64,000 nt of DNA from Alphaproteobacteria bacterium (GCA_015062525.1 SUUM01000005.1:1-64000), one strand, 5' to 3'. Shown: positions 19,327 to 29,306, numbered from the stretch's first letter. Translations and numbers: made by a program. Notes: generated by a model not told the origin, from the sequence alone.

Positions 19327-21411
19327 TTAATCTTCCAAGAAACTGCGCAGTTTGCGGGCGCGTGTTGGATGTTTTAACTTGTTCAGCGCCTTTTGTTCAA
19401 TCTGGCGGATACGTTCACGGGTAACGCCGATGTATTCGCCGACCTCTTCCAGGGTGCTGGTCTTGTTTGTGGACATACCAAAACGCTGGCGCAGAACGGT
19501 TTCTTCCTTGGGGTCCAGTTCAGACAGAATCTGGGTTACGATTTTGCGCAGATTCTTTTGCGCAGCGGATGTGAACGGATTTTTCGCCGTTTCGTCCGCA
19601 ATAATTTCAATGCGTGAACTGTCGTCTTCGGTGCCGACCGGCGCTTCCAAAGAAATTGGTTTCAGATTAACCTTCATGGCCTTGTGGATTTTATCCACCG
19701 GCAGATAGATAATCTTGGACAATTCTTCGGCGGTTGGCTGGCGACCATATTTATGCATAAACTGGCGCGTGGCACGCTGAATCTTGTGAATATTGTCAAT
19801 CATATGCACAGGGATACGGATTGTACGGGCCTGGTCCGCGATACTGCGGGAAATACCCTGCTGAATCCAGTTTGTCGCATAGGTCGAGAATTTATTACCC
19901 AACCGATAGTCAAATTTATCAACCGCCTTCATCAAGCCGATGTTTCCATCCTGAACCAGGTCAGAAAAGTCCAATCCCAACCCGCGGTTGCTGGATTTCT
20001 TTGCGAATTTGATAACCAGACGCAGGTTAGCCTCGATCATTTCGCGTTTGGCACGGGCGGCTTCGGTCTGGCCACGGCGAACTAATTCCACAACCTTTTT
20101 GTATTCTGATGTTGGCTGACCCGTTTCAATGGCGATTGCCGTGATGTCTTCTTGGATTTTCAGAATATCTGCTTCGTGCTTCTTAGCAAAGTTTGACCAT
20201 ACTGGGTTCTTGTGTTTTGCCAATTTTTTAACCCAGTTGCGGTTCAATTCATTGCCGGTATATTCCGCAAGGAAATCTTCGCGTTTGATTTTGTTTGCCA
20301 ACGCCAGACGCAGTAATTTCCCCTCAAGTCCCATTAACAACTGGTCGCGCTTGGTCAGCTGTTCCAAGATTTCCGCAACGCGGTCATCGTTCAGGCGAAT
20401 TTTGCTGACGTGTTCAAATAATTCAAGGCGTTGTTTAGTATATTTCTTTTCCAACGTCGCGTCCGGCATATCGGACGTCAACAGATTTTCCAAACGTTTT
20501 GCCTGCAATTTCTGCATGCTGTTAAATATACGTTTAATCTTGGCAAACAGGTCCAAAACCATTGGCATCAAGGATTCTTCCATAACTGGAATTGGAACAC
20601 CCGATGTGCTGCGTGGGGTATCTTCTTTCTTGATACCATCTTCTTCGTCGTCCAGCTCGTCATTTTCTTCGTCTTCATCGACGGACGCGTCCGCCAAATC
20701 GTCCAAATCATCATCGTCCAGTTCATCAACATGCTCGACCCCCTTGGATTTTAGGGCTTCGGACAAGGCCACCAATGATTTTTGTTCAGATTCACTGGAA
20801 TACATTACTTCCAAATTTACGATATAGCGCAGACGAATATCTTCGTTTAATAACTGCTGATACCAATCCAGCATAGCCTGGATTGTCATTGGACTTTCGC
20901 ACAGGCCATATACCATCAGACGGGATGCAGCCTCAATCCGTTGGGCAATTGCAACTTCGCCCGCGGCGGTCAGCAATTGAACTGTGCCAATTTGTTTCAG
21001 GTATGACTGAACCGAATCCTGGACCCCCAGAACCAATGAACCGGTCTGGCTGCGTTCCAATTGTTTGGCATAGTGTTCATAGTCATCGTCGCTGACATCA
21101 ACCTGTTCTGCATCAGCATTTAATAAATTGCGGGTTTTATCGCGCGGTTCATCGTCTTCGTCATTGCCATAGTATCTGTCCAGATCCTGGGGATAGTTAT
21201 CTGATTCCAATATTTCCAGCCCCAGATCTTGCTGAAAGAAATCCATAACTTCGTCGTGTTCATCTGCGGGAACCTCGTCCGCTTCGGTTGCGGTTGCGAA
21301 ATCCATGCGCGACATATAGCCAACTTCCATCGCGCCATATGCCAATTTCTGCAAATTTTCCGGCAAAGAATCAATCAATAAACGTGTTGCTTCGTCCAGT
21401 TTTTTAACCAT
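19327..21411 (-). CDS. rpoD: RNA polymerase primary sigma factor RpoD
   Basis: 'LGLDFSDLVQDGNIGLMKAVDKFDYRLGNKFSTYATNWIQQGISRSIADQARTIRIPVHMID', C-term region 4 'EEVGEYIGVTRERIRQIEQKAL'. Confidence 0.97.
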   Translation of the reverse strand: MVKKLDEATRLLIDSLPENLQKLAYGAMEVGYMSRMDFATATEADEVPADEHDEVMDFFQQDLGLEILESDNYPQDLDRYYGNDEDDEPRDKTRNLLNADAEQVDVSDDDYEHYAKQLERSQTGSLVLGVQDSVQSYLKQIGTVQLLTAAGEVAIAQRIEAASRLMVYGLCESPMTIQAMLDWYQQLLNEDIRLRYIVNLEVMYSSESEQKSLVALSEALKSKGVEHVDELDDDDLDDLADASVDEDEENDELDDEEDGIKKEDTPRSTSGVPIPVMEESLMPMVLDLFAKIKRIFNSMQKLQAKRLENLLTSDMPDATLEKKYTKQRLELFEHVSKIRLNDDRVAEILEQLTKRDQLLMGLEGKLLRLALANKIKREDFLAEYTGNELNRNWVKKLAKHKNPVWSNFAKKHEADILKIQEDITAIAIETGQPTSEYKKVVELVRRGQTEAARAKREMIEANLRLVIKFAKKSSNRGLGLDFSDLVQDGNIGLMKAVDKFDYRLGNKFSTYATNWIQQGISRSIADQARTIRIPVHMIDNIHKIQRATRQFMHKYGRQPTAEELSKIIYLPVDKIHKAMKVNLKPISLEAPVGTEDDSSRIEIIADETAKNPFTSAAQKNLRKIVTQILSELDPKEETVLRQRFGMSTNKTSTLEEVGEYIGVTRERIRQIEQKALNKLKHPTRARKLRSFLED

Positions 21412-21463
21412 TAATCACCCCGACACAGTTTTTAATGTTTTAATACAAGCGTTTGAAAATAAG

Positions 21464-22018
21464 TTATTTCTTTTTGCTTTTCTTTTTAGGTGCATTCGCC
21501 GCCTTTTGCGCCTTGGCAACCGCATCGTGGATTGCTGATTCAGAAACCAACCCCAGAACAATTGGGCTTTGGATTTGAATAATGGAATAAGACGCATGTG
21601 TTTTATTGCGAACAGACGCAACCGTTGGATTTGTACTGCGCATCAGGCGTGCAACCTGGCCGTCGGACAATTCTGGATAGTTTTTCAAAATCCACAAAAT
21701 ACCACCCAGGCGATTTTGACGATGCAATTTTGGTGTATAGCCAACGCCGCGTTTGTTCTGTTTCTGTTGGGCGTCAACAATTTCTTTGCGCAAAGTCAGG
21801 CGCGCGGATGCATCCGCTTCGCAATTTTCGATGTCTTCACGTGTTAACTGACCGCTTAAAATTGGGTTTAACGGTTGAATTTTATATGTTTCAGCGTCTG
21901 CGATATTTTTGACTTCCAATTCATGCAGACCGCAGAATTCCGCAATTTGTTCAAATGTCAATGCTGTGTTTTCAATTAACCACAGGGCTGTTGATTTTGG
22001 CATATATGGATAGTTCAT
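21464..22018 (-). CDS. DUF1013 / TrcR-like alphaproteobacterial transcriptional regulator
   Basis: 'MPKSTALWLIENTALTFEQIAEFCGLHELEVKNIAD...LTREDIENCEAD'. Confidence 0.85.
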   Translation of the reverse strand: MNYPYMPKSTALWLIENTALTFEQIAEFCGLHELEVKNIADAETYKIQPLNPILSGQLTREDIENCEADASARLTLRKEIVDAQQKQNKRGVGYTPKLHRQNRLGGILWILKNYPELSDGQVARLMRSTNPTVASVRNKTHASYSIIQIQSPIVLGLVSESAIHDAVAKAQKAANAPKKKSKKK

Positions 22019-22109
22019 GGAAATTTCCTCTATTGTTAACGTGGGGCAATATACACCAATATTGCCCCAATTTCAACCGATTTTTATTATTTTTTGCGTT
22101 TTTAGTAAT

Positions 22110-23534
22110 TTATACCCGTTTCACGATTTTATACCCGTCGCGACCGTCCAAAACCGACCAGCCGGCATTTTCGATTTCCGCGCGCAGTGCATCCGCCGTT
22201 GCCCAGTCGCGGTTTGCCTTGGCCGTGGCACGGGATTCTGCCAGCGCGACAATTTCGGCCGGCGCAGTTTCATTTTCCAGCGCACGCAACTTTTGCGCGC
22301 GGTCAATGAATTGCAGTCCCAACAAATCATCTGCAAAACGCACCAATGCCAATTTCGTTGCATCGTCAATATCGGCGGATTTAATAAAGTCCTGGACCAA
22401 GACCAATACAGACGCGGTTTTCAGGTTATCAGACATCGCCGCCAACATATCGTCGTGCCATTTGGTATAAACACCTTGGTTAACCGGTTTGCCGTCAGAC
22501 GCCAACAAATCCGCCACGCGACGCGTTAGGTTCGCATAACTTTTTGCCGTTGCGTCCATGGTTTCCCATGAAAACGCCAATTGCGACTGATAATGCCCCA
22601 TTGCAACAAAATAGCGATACACCATCGGGTCATAACCACGATTGCGGACGGCATCCATCCCCAGGAATTCGCCCTTGGACTTGGCCATTTTTTCGCCGGA
22701 TTTATCCAGCAAGAAACTGTAATGCAACCAAGTGTTCACCCATGGCGCGCCAGTTATCGGTTCGCTTTGCGCGATTTCGTTTGCGTGGTGTATACGCGAC
22801 AGGTCTTCGCCACCGGTATGAATATCAAAGTGATTGCCCAGTAATTTCATACTCATCGCGCTGCATTCTGCGTGCCAGCCGGGGAATCCGACGCCCCATG
22901 GACTGTCCCATTCCATTTGGCGCTTTGTATCGGTCGGCGAATATTTCCACAGCGCAAAGTCCGATGGATTGCGTTTAGCATCGTTAAAGCCCACGCGCGC
23001 CCCCGCACGATTACCAGACAACGTCCCGCCCGTCAATGCACCGTATGCGGCAAACTTGGATGTATCATAATAAATACCGTCGCCCGGGATTTCATAGGTA
23101 TAGCCCAGGTCTTGTAATTTCTGGACCAGTTCGATTTGTTCGGCAATATAATCTGTTGCATGTGGCATAACCGTTGGCGCAATCATGTTCAGGTCATTAA
23201 AATCGCGCATAAATTCGCCCTTGTAGAATTTAGCAATATCCCAGACTGATTTATTGTCGCGGGCGGCACCTTTTTCCATTTTGTCTTCGCCAGAATCATC
23301 TTCGTCGTTGGTCAGGTGGCCCACATCTGTGATATTCATAACATGGCGCACATCATAGCCGTTTGCCAGAAACATGCGCTTTAAAAAATCATTGTGTAAA
23401 AATGTACGCAGGTTACCCAGGTGCGTATAGTGATAAACCGTTGGACCGCATGAATAAAAACCGACCTTGCCTGGTTCCAGGGGGTGAAAGTCTTCCAGTT
23501 TGCGGGTTAATGTATTATATAGTCTAATCGTCAT
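22110..23534 (-). CDS. cysS: Cysteinyl-tRNA synthetase
   Basis: 'YSCGPTVYHYTHLGNLRTFL', 'NITDVGHL', 'KMAKSKGEFL' (KMSKS variant), 'GWHAECSAMSMKLLG'. Confidence 0.97.
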   Translation of the reverse strand: MTIRLYNTLTRKLEDFHPLEPGKVGFYSCGPTVYHYTHLGNLRTFLHNDFLKRMFLANGYDVRHVMNITDVGHLTNDEDDSGEDKMEKGAARDNKSVWDIAKFYKGEFMRDFNDLNMIAPTVMPHATDYIAEQIELVQKLQDLGYTYEIPGDGIYYDTSKFAAYGALTGGTLSGNRAGARVGFNDAKRNPSDFALWKYSPTDTKRQMEWDSPWGVGFPGWHAECSAMSMKLLGNHFDIHTGGEDLSRIHHANEIAQSEPITGAPWVNTWLHYSFLLDKSGEKMAKSKGEFLGMDAVRNRGYDPMVYRYFVAMGHYQSQLAFSWETMDATAKSYANLTRRVADLLASDGKPVNQGVYTKWHDDMLAAMSDNLKTASVLVLVQDFIKSADIDDATKLALVRFADDLLGLQFIDRAQKLRALENETAPAEIVALAESRATAKANRDWATADALRAEIENAGWSVLDGRDGYKIVKRV

Positions 23535-23736
23535 TGTATGTGTCCTTTCGGTTTATTGATATTGGGATTTTAGTAAGTGTGTGTTTGAAACGCAAACAAA
23601 TTAAGTTTGCGAAAATGTATTATTAGCGACAACAGTAAAAATTAATAAAACGAATTGTCATACACCTATTATGGCACGGTCACCCCACATAAGTCAAGAC
23701 ACAAAAAAACCACCGGGTGGTGGGTGGTTTCTTAGA

Positions 23737-24185
23737 TAAATAAAAGTTTAACAGAGATATTAATTTTTAGAAATTAAACACCATTACCTGCCCCCGTCGG
23801 GCCCCGAAAAATTCAGATGAATTTTTTGGGTGACTTTGTGGGGCGGGACAGTTTTACTTGACCCGCCATGCGGGTCTTTAGTAAAACTTGGGTGGGGGCA
23901 AATATGACAAAACATCGCATACGATAACACCAGAACAGAATACATAGAATCCCAGGGCTATAATTCCCAATACATATTTGACCCGCACAGGAATAGATGA
24001 AGTTGTTCATACTTTGCACAGGTGCATACAAGACAATCTGGATGTGCATAATTATTTTACTAACACCCCCCACCCCGGAATTCCAACGCCAATAAATTGT
24101 CGGGAATTCCGCCCGCCCCACACACGGGGGGCAGATAATGGTGCTTAATTTCTAAAAATTAATATCTCTGTTAAACTTTTATTTA
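23737..24185. mobile_element. MITE-like non-coding element A with perfect 41-bp terminal inverted repeats
   Basis: 23737-23777 TAAATAAAAGTTTAACAGAGATATTAATTTTTAGAAATTAA and its exact reverse complement at 24145-24185. Confidence 0.75.
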
Positions 24186-24364
24186 GCGGGGTAAAAGTTC
24201 CCCTCCGTCGGCGGCGCACATGCGCCCCCGGGGAGGGGTGGACGCGAAGCGGACGGGGTGGGTTAACCCACCTCCCGGCTACGCCGTACTCCTCCCACGG
24301 AGGAGAACTTGTCTCTGTTCTTAATTTTTTTTAACAAGTAAATACTTCACTAAACTTTTATTTA
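24186..24364. mobile_element. MITE-like element B, copy 1
   Basis: GC-rich body near-identical to 43062-43221; right end CACTAAACTTTTATTTA. Confidence 0.75.
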
Positions 24365-24414
24365 TTTTTTGTCTTAAAAACACAAGTAATATCAATACAT
24401 TAATTCGTATAAAA

Positions 24415-24532
24415 ACTATAAAACAAACCAACGTTTGTTTTATACCATTTTGTCGAAAAAAAGAATGGCAGATTTCCGCCATTTTTGCAAGCGAAAATCA
24501 ACTATAAAACAAACGTTGGTTTGTTTTATAGT
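24415..24532. repeat. Inverted pair of 30-bp palindromic repeats bounding 58 bp
   Basis: 24415-24444 actataaaacaaaccaacgtttgttttata; 24503-24532 is its exact reverse complement tataaaacaaacgttggtttgttttatagt. Confidence 0.85.
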
Positions 24533-24548
24533 CTAAATGGGGGGATTT

Positions 24549-25547
24549 ATGCCGGCAATACATGTTAATAATGTTGATATTCAGGTGTATGAACAGCAGT
24601 ATACATCACCCACCCTGCACGTGCAAAATACCGACGGAAAAATATACCATGCAATTGTTATACCCGATGGGGGCGAATTTCTTGATGCCTCGGAAAAACT
24701 GGTATATTCCGCGGATTCAATCAACGAATGCGAACCGGTCACATTGGATGCGGGAATGTATCGCGTGGAATTACGTGGTGGCGCGGGTGGAAAACAATCG
24801 AAGTGTCAGTCCGGTTTGGGTACAATAAACCCAATTGCCAATACGGTATCCCAGATTTTTAAATTACCCACACAAACAACCGTATATGCGTTTCGTGGTG
24901 GCGACGGTAATGACAGTGATGCGGTGACAAAACATCAGATTCCGGGTGGTGGCGCATCGGGTGTGGACAGCATGCTGGTGGTGGGTGACCGTGCAATTGT
25001 TGGTATCGGCGCACCATCGTCACAGTGTTTTAATTTAACTATACAAGCATATCCAGGTGGGGGACAAACTTACAAATACCATTGTCAATCTACACCATCC
25101 GGAACATATTCAGTGGAAAATATTAAAATCGGGAATGCTATGGGTACTACTAATCATGGCTGCAGTGCTGGTGGCGGTGGCGCCCCAAATGGTTTGGGTG
25201 GCGCGGCGGCATCCAACACAAAAGTAAAAGCGACCGCCGGCACCAATGCGACATCTGATGGTGGTGGTAATGGTGGTGATATTGAAAATTTAACGGGGGA
25301 TTCACAAACAAAAAATCTGGGGATTGGTGGCATTGGTGGCAAAAACGTATATTGGCAATGTGCCGGCCACACGGCGGTGTCATATGGTGGTGGCGGCAGT
25401 GGCGGGGTATGTGCCTTTGCTATCCCCAGCACCTGTGAAGCCCTTGGTTCATGGTGTTATTCCGATTGCGCCGATGGTGGCAATGGTGCATCGGGCAGTA
25501 CCGGCAAATCAGACACCAGTTACGTTAAAATTTATAAAATAGGATAA
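24549..25547 (+). CDS. Glycine-rich protein (paralogue 1)
   Basis: ORF 24537..25547; RBS GGGGGGA then ATG 24549; repeated GG/GGGG motifs, 'GGGASGVDSMLVVGDR', ends 'YVKIYKIG'. Confidence 0.75.
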   Translation: MPAIHVNNVDIQVYEQQYTSPTLHVQNTDGKIYHAIVIPDGGEFLDASEKLVYSADSINECEPVTLDAGMYRVELRGGAGGKQSKCQSGLGTINPIANTVSQIFKLPTQTTVYAFRGGDGNDSDAVTKHQIPGGGASGVDSMLVVGDRAIVGIGAPSSQCFNLTIQAYPGGGQTYKYHCQSTPSGTYSVENIKIGNAMGTTNHGCSAGGGGAPNGLGGAAASNTKVKATAGTNATSDGGGNGGDIENLTGDSQTKNLGIGGIGGKNVYWQCAGHTAVSYGGGGSGGVCAFAIPSTCEALGSWCYSDCADGGNGASGSTGKSDTSYVKIYKIG

Positions 25548-25552
25548 TCATC

Positions 25553-26527
25553 ATGTTATTACCGTTGGCATTATTATCGGCATTATATTTTAAAACATCG
25601 GATGGTAATATTTATCATACCATTGATGAAATACCGCCTGGCATGTGCATATTAAACAATAACGGCACGGAATTGGTGTACGAAGCAACCAATTTTAACA
25701 CCTGTAACGAAATTGTATTACAACCCGGATGTTATCGTGCGGAATTACGCGGTGGAATTGGCTTACAAAATGAACATTGTTTATCCATTGCCGAACAGGA
25801 TTTTACCCCCATCATATCCGCAATATTCAGTATAAACGAACCAACCACGGTATATGTACTGCGCGGTGGTGATGGGAATGCGGGTGGGGTAAATGTTGTA
25901 AATAACAGAACTAGTTCATTTGGTGGTGGTGCATCGGGCGTGGACAGCATATTGGTTGTTGGTGACCGTGTATGGCGTGCATCGGGTGGCGCGGGTAAGA
26001 CGTGTACAGATTCAGACACAGTATATCCTTTTAATACAGCAAGTACTGCTTCCTCACTTCAAAACAGCAATGGTATTGGTGGCGGTTCCATTTTAAATCA
26101 ACCCACATTACAAAAGCGCGTATATTATGTGCATCGACAACAAGATATATACGGAATTGGCGGTGGTGGTGGCGCGTCACCAAATGGCGCCGGCGGTACA
26201 GATTGGCAATTCCACAGTGCTTTTATCAATGCGGATGAATATGTAAATGCCGGCACCAATGGCACAGATGAACGTGCCGGTGATGGTGGCGATATTTATG
26301 TATGTAATAACCCAGCCTGTACATCCATGGTATCCGCCACGGGTGGCATTGGTGGCGCAACCGTTACATATGAATGTGGCGGCCAAACCGCAAAAACATA
26401 TGGTGGTGGCGGCGGTGGCGGGGCATACAATGGAATCTACATTTCAATCTCCGCCGACGGCGGTGATGGCGGTTCTGGTTCAACCGACCACAGCGACACA
26501 TCATTTGTACGAATTTATAAAATTTAA
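25553..26527 (+). CDS. Glycine-rich protein (paralogue 2)
   Basis: Shares 'YHTI..', 'Y(R)AELRGG', 'GGGASGVDSILVVGDR', 'FVRIYKI' with the upstream ORF. Confidence 0.75.
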   Translation: MLLPLALLSALYFKTSDGNIYHTIDEIPPGMCILNNNGTELVYEATNFNTCNEIVLQPGCYRAELRGGIGLQNEHCLSIAEQDFTPIISAIFSINEPTTVYVLRGGDGNAGGVNVVNNRTSSFGGGASGVDSILVVGDRVWRASGGAGKTCTDSDTVYPFNTASTASSLQNSNGIGGGSILNQPTLQKRVYYVHRQQDIYGIGGGGGASPNGAGGTDWQFHSAFINADEYVNAGTNGTDERAGDGGDIYVCNNPACTSMVSATGGIGGATVTYECGGQTAKTYGGGGGGGAYNGIYISISADGGDGGSGSTDHSDTSFVRIYKI

Positions 26528-26548
26528 GAAAAATCCCCAATTTACCCC

Positions 26549-26672
26549 GATAAATAAAAGTTTATCTTAGTGATAAGTGGTTAGTGTAAGTGGTAAGTGA
26601 TGGCACTATAATGTGCGGCATTCGCCGCACACATCCACTAACCACTTGCACTAACCACTAAACATTTATTTA
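26549..26672. mobile_element. MITE-like element C, copy 1
   Basis: gataaataaaagtttatcttagtg...cactaaccactaaacatttattta; internally palindromic gtggttagtg/cactaaccac. Confidence 0.7.
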
Positions 26673-26722
26673 GCGAAGTATCTAGGCAAAAATTAAACCC
26701 GACAAAAGTCGGGTTAAATTTA

Positions 26723-26810
26723 TGGCGGAGCGTATAGGACTCGAACCTATGGACCGAAAAATCCGGTCACAGATTAGCAATCTGCTGCATTACCACTCTG
26801 CCAACGCTCC
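26723..26810 (-). tRNA. tRNA-Ser(GCT)
   Basis: Reverse complement GGAGCGTTGGCAGAGTGG...CAGATTGCTAATCTG...GGTTCGAGTCCTATACGCTCCGCCA; long variable arm. Confidence 0.95.
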
Positions 26811-26868
26811 GTGCAGGGGGTATTATATAGAAACACAAAAACAAATGCAAGTGGGAAAATGTTTCCAC

Positions 26869-26983
26869 GATAAATAAAAGTTTATCTTAGTGTAAGTGGT
26901 TAGTGTAAGTGGTAAGTGATGGCACTATAATGTGCGGCATTCGCCGCACACATCCACTAGCCACTTGCACTTACACTAACCAC
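26869..26983. mobile_element. MITE-like element C, copy 2 (right end truncated)
   Basis: Near-identical to 26549-26660; 320 bp downstream, same orientation, other side of tRNA-Ser(GCT). Confidence 0.7.
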
Positions 26984-26985
26984 AA

Positions 26986-27012
26986 AAAACCCGCCATTCG
27001 GCGGGATTTTTA
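26986..27012 (-). terminator. Intrinsic terminator downstream of ferredoxin
   Basis: aaaaaacccgccattcggcgggattttt. Confidence 0.75.
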
Positions 27013-27192
27013 TTGCATATCTGGTGCAATTGCACCAACCGGACAAATTGCGGCGCATGTGCCACATGAAATACATTTACTGGGGTCAATTACACACTTG
27101 CCATCTGCGCCTGTTGAAATTGCGGCAACTGGACAAACCCCCATACAGGTATGGCAACCGATACATTTACTTGGGTCAATTTTATAAGCCAT
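27010..27192 (-). CDS. 2x[4Fe-4S] ferredoxin
   Basis: 'CIGCHTCMGVCPVAAI' and 'CISCGTCAAICPVGAI'. Confidence 0.95.
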   Translation of the reverse strand: MAYKIDPSKCIGCHTCMGVCPVAAISTGADGKCVIDPSKCISCGTCAAICPVGAIAPDMQ

Positions 27193-27221
27193 TTTATTTT
27201 TCTCCTTGTTTTACTTACTGC

Positions 27222-27941
27222 TTATTCACGGTTAAATAAACTTAACAAATACTGGAACATTGCAATAAATGAAATATACAGATGCAACGCCCCCAGAACA
27301 GCCAATTGGTTTTTCTGGTTGTCGTCCCCAATAACGGCATATGCGCGTTTCAGGTTTTGCATATCATATGCAGTAAACAGTGCAAACACCAACACCCCAA
27401 TAAAGCATACTATTGTGCCAAACGTGCCACCCATCATTCCCGGCCAAATAAATGACAGTAATCCAATCAGAATCAGACCAATCATACCCATCATCAAGAA
27501 AATCCCCAAGAAAGACAAATCCTTGACGGTCTTATACCCAAACAATGCCATACATGCGAACATCAGTGCCGCAATAATAAATGCCATCAGTATAGAAGCG
27601 GGATTTACCGCCAGTGCGCTTGCAATCAAAGGGGTCATTGTCACGCCAATCAATACAGCATACAGCGCAAGCAACAGCGCCGCCGACGCGGGTTTCATAT
27701 TAAATACGCGCACCTGAGCCCAAATGGACAGCGCCAGCCCGCCAAACAGCAAAATATAGTACAAAGCCGACATGCCACCTGTATGGAAATTAATCAGATA
27801 TTGTAATCCGCCACCCCAAATTGTCAGGTATGCGGCGACCGCGGTCAATCCAACTGCCCCAAACATCAGTGCGAAAATACGTTTCAGATACAGATCGATT
27901 CCGCCGACCCTTTGATTGTTCGTTAAACTTTGTCTATTCAT
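27222..27941 (-). CDS. Bax inhibitor-1/YccA family membrane protein
   Basis: 'GLTAVAAYLTIWGG', 'LFTAYDMQNLKRAY', multiple TM segments; start ATG 27941. Confidence 0.88.
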   Translation of the reverse strand: MNRQSLTNNQRVGGIDLYLKRIFALMFGAVGLTAVAAYLTIWGGGLQYLINFHTGGMSALYYILLFGGLALSIWAQVRVFNMKPASAALLLALYAVLIGVTMTPLIASALAVNPASILMAFIIAALMFACMALFGYKTVKDLSFLGIFLMMGMIGLILIGLLSFIWPGMMGGTFGTIVCFIGVLVFALFTAYDMQNLKRAYAVIGDDNQKNQLAVLGALHLYISFIAMFQYLLSLFNRE

Positions 27942-28018
27942 GTGGTGTTTCTCCTTGCTATTTACAAAATATATAATACAATAGCCGTGCAAATTCAAGA
28001 ACAAAAGGAAACAAAAAC

Positions 28019-28216
28019 ATGGTGAAAAAAACTTCTCGGTGCCCCAAAGTGTCACTCCGACAGTCCAAGGCAGACACAATGAAAGACTTGAATAAAATGC
28101 TGTCAGATGCCAAGGCCAAACTGAAACAAAGAATAGCCGAAAAAGACATGGTTGGTGCCGATAAAATTCGTGAAAAAATAGCCTTGTTAGAGGGTACAAT
28201 TAGTCGTCAAAAATAA
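28019..28216 (+). CDS. Small hypothetical, UVR-like helical pair
   Basis: 'LKQRIAEKDMVGADKIREKIALLEGT'; aaaaggaaacaaaaac upstream. Confidence 0.5.
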   Translation: MVKKTSRCPKVSLRQSKADTMKDLNKMLSDAKAKLKQRIAEKDMVGADKIREKIALLEGTISRQK

Positions 28217-28235
28217 AAACAAAAGGAAAAACATT

Positions 28236-28487
28236 ATGAGTTATATTACGTTTAGTCAAATACAGGCTTCTTTGAAGGCTGGTGCTGCTGAAAAAAAAAT
28301 GGAAAGAGAAAGTCTGGCGGGGCGTGAACTACGTGAAATATCTATTAAGGGCATAAAACAACGTGCACAGGAAGTTAAGCAAAAAATTGCCGACGAACAA
28401 GCGCGTGAAAAACCAGATATGGTGCGCCTGGCGCGTTTGCGTGAAATTGAAAAATGTATTGCATCTACATTAGAAAGGTGTCGTTAA
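28236..28487 (+). CDS. Small charged hypothetical protein
   Basis: 83 aa, RBS aaaaggaaaaac. Confidence 0.5.
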   Translation: MSYITFSQIQASLKAGAAEKKMERESLAGRELREISIKGIKQRAQEVKQKIADEQAREKPDMVRLARLREIEKCIASTLERCR

Positions 28488-28508
28488 TATTTGTACGACG
28501 GGGGGCGT

Positions 28509-29306
28509 ATGGCAATTACAATAAATCCGATTTCTCCGGTTGCATTTTCTGTGCTGGGGATTGATATTCGTTGGTATGCGTTGGCGTATATCACGGCGTT
28601 TATTGTTGGCTATTGGTTGTTTATGCGCCTTATGCGTCGTTCTAACAGTGGTCTGACCCTTGATAAAAAACAGATGGATGACTTGCTGACCGCGATAATC
28701 ATCGGTGTTATCGCGGGCGGTCGTTTGGGCTATGTTCTGTTTTATGATTTTGGATACTTTCTGACGCACCCCATGGAAATTTTTGCGGTTTGGCATGGTG
28801 GAATGAGTTTTCATGGCGGTCTGATTGGTGTAATTGTTGCAACATTTTTGTTCGCGCATCGTCGCAAAATAAACGCATGGAAAATTCTGGACTTACTGGC
28901 GGTCGTTGCGCCAATTGGTTTATTTTTTGGTCGCATCGCAAACTTTATTAATCGCGAGGTTATGGGTCGTCCCACCGACGTGCCATGGGCGGTTGTGTTC
29001 AATGGCGACACGCCAATTCCACGCCATCCAAGTCCCCTGTACGAGGCGACAACCGAAGGTCTGCTTTTGTTCGTCATAATGTATTGCCTGTATCGATACA
29101 CGAATTTACGTCAAAAGCCGGGTGCGCTGGGCGGAATTATGGGCATGGGGTATGCTTTGTTTCGTATGTTTTGCGAATTGTTCCGCGCCCCGGATGCCCA
29201 GATTGGATTTTTGACGTCATGGGGGCTGACAATGGGGCAATTGCTATCATTGTTAATGTTTTTTGCGGGCTTTGCGATTTTTGTGTTTGCAATACGCAAA
29301 AAATAA
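28509..29306 (+). CDS. lgt: Prolipoprotein diacylglyceryl transferase
   Basis: 'WHGGMSFHGGLIGV', 'GLFFGRIANFINREVMGRPTDVPWAVVF', 'RHPSPLYEA'. Confidence 0.96.
   Translation: MAITINPISPVAFSVLGIDIRWYALAYITAFIVGYWLFMRLMRRSNSGLTLDKKQMDDLLTAIIIGVIAGGRLGYVLFYDFGYFLTHPMEIFAVWHGGMSFHGGLIGVIVATFLFAHRRKINAWKILDLLAVVAPIGLFFGRIANFINREVMGRPTDVPWAVVFNGDTPIPRHPSPLYEATTEGLLLFVIMYCLYRYTNLRQKPGALGGIMGMGYALFRMFCELFRAPDAQIGFLTSWGLTMGQLLSLLMFFAGFAIFVFAIRKK

Noticed and set aside
23813-24121. 102-aa ORF inside element A
   Set aside because: Low-quality composition, spans stem structures of the non-coding element, no RBS.
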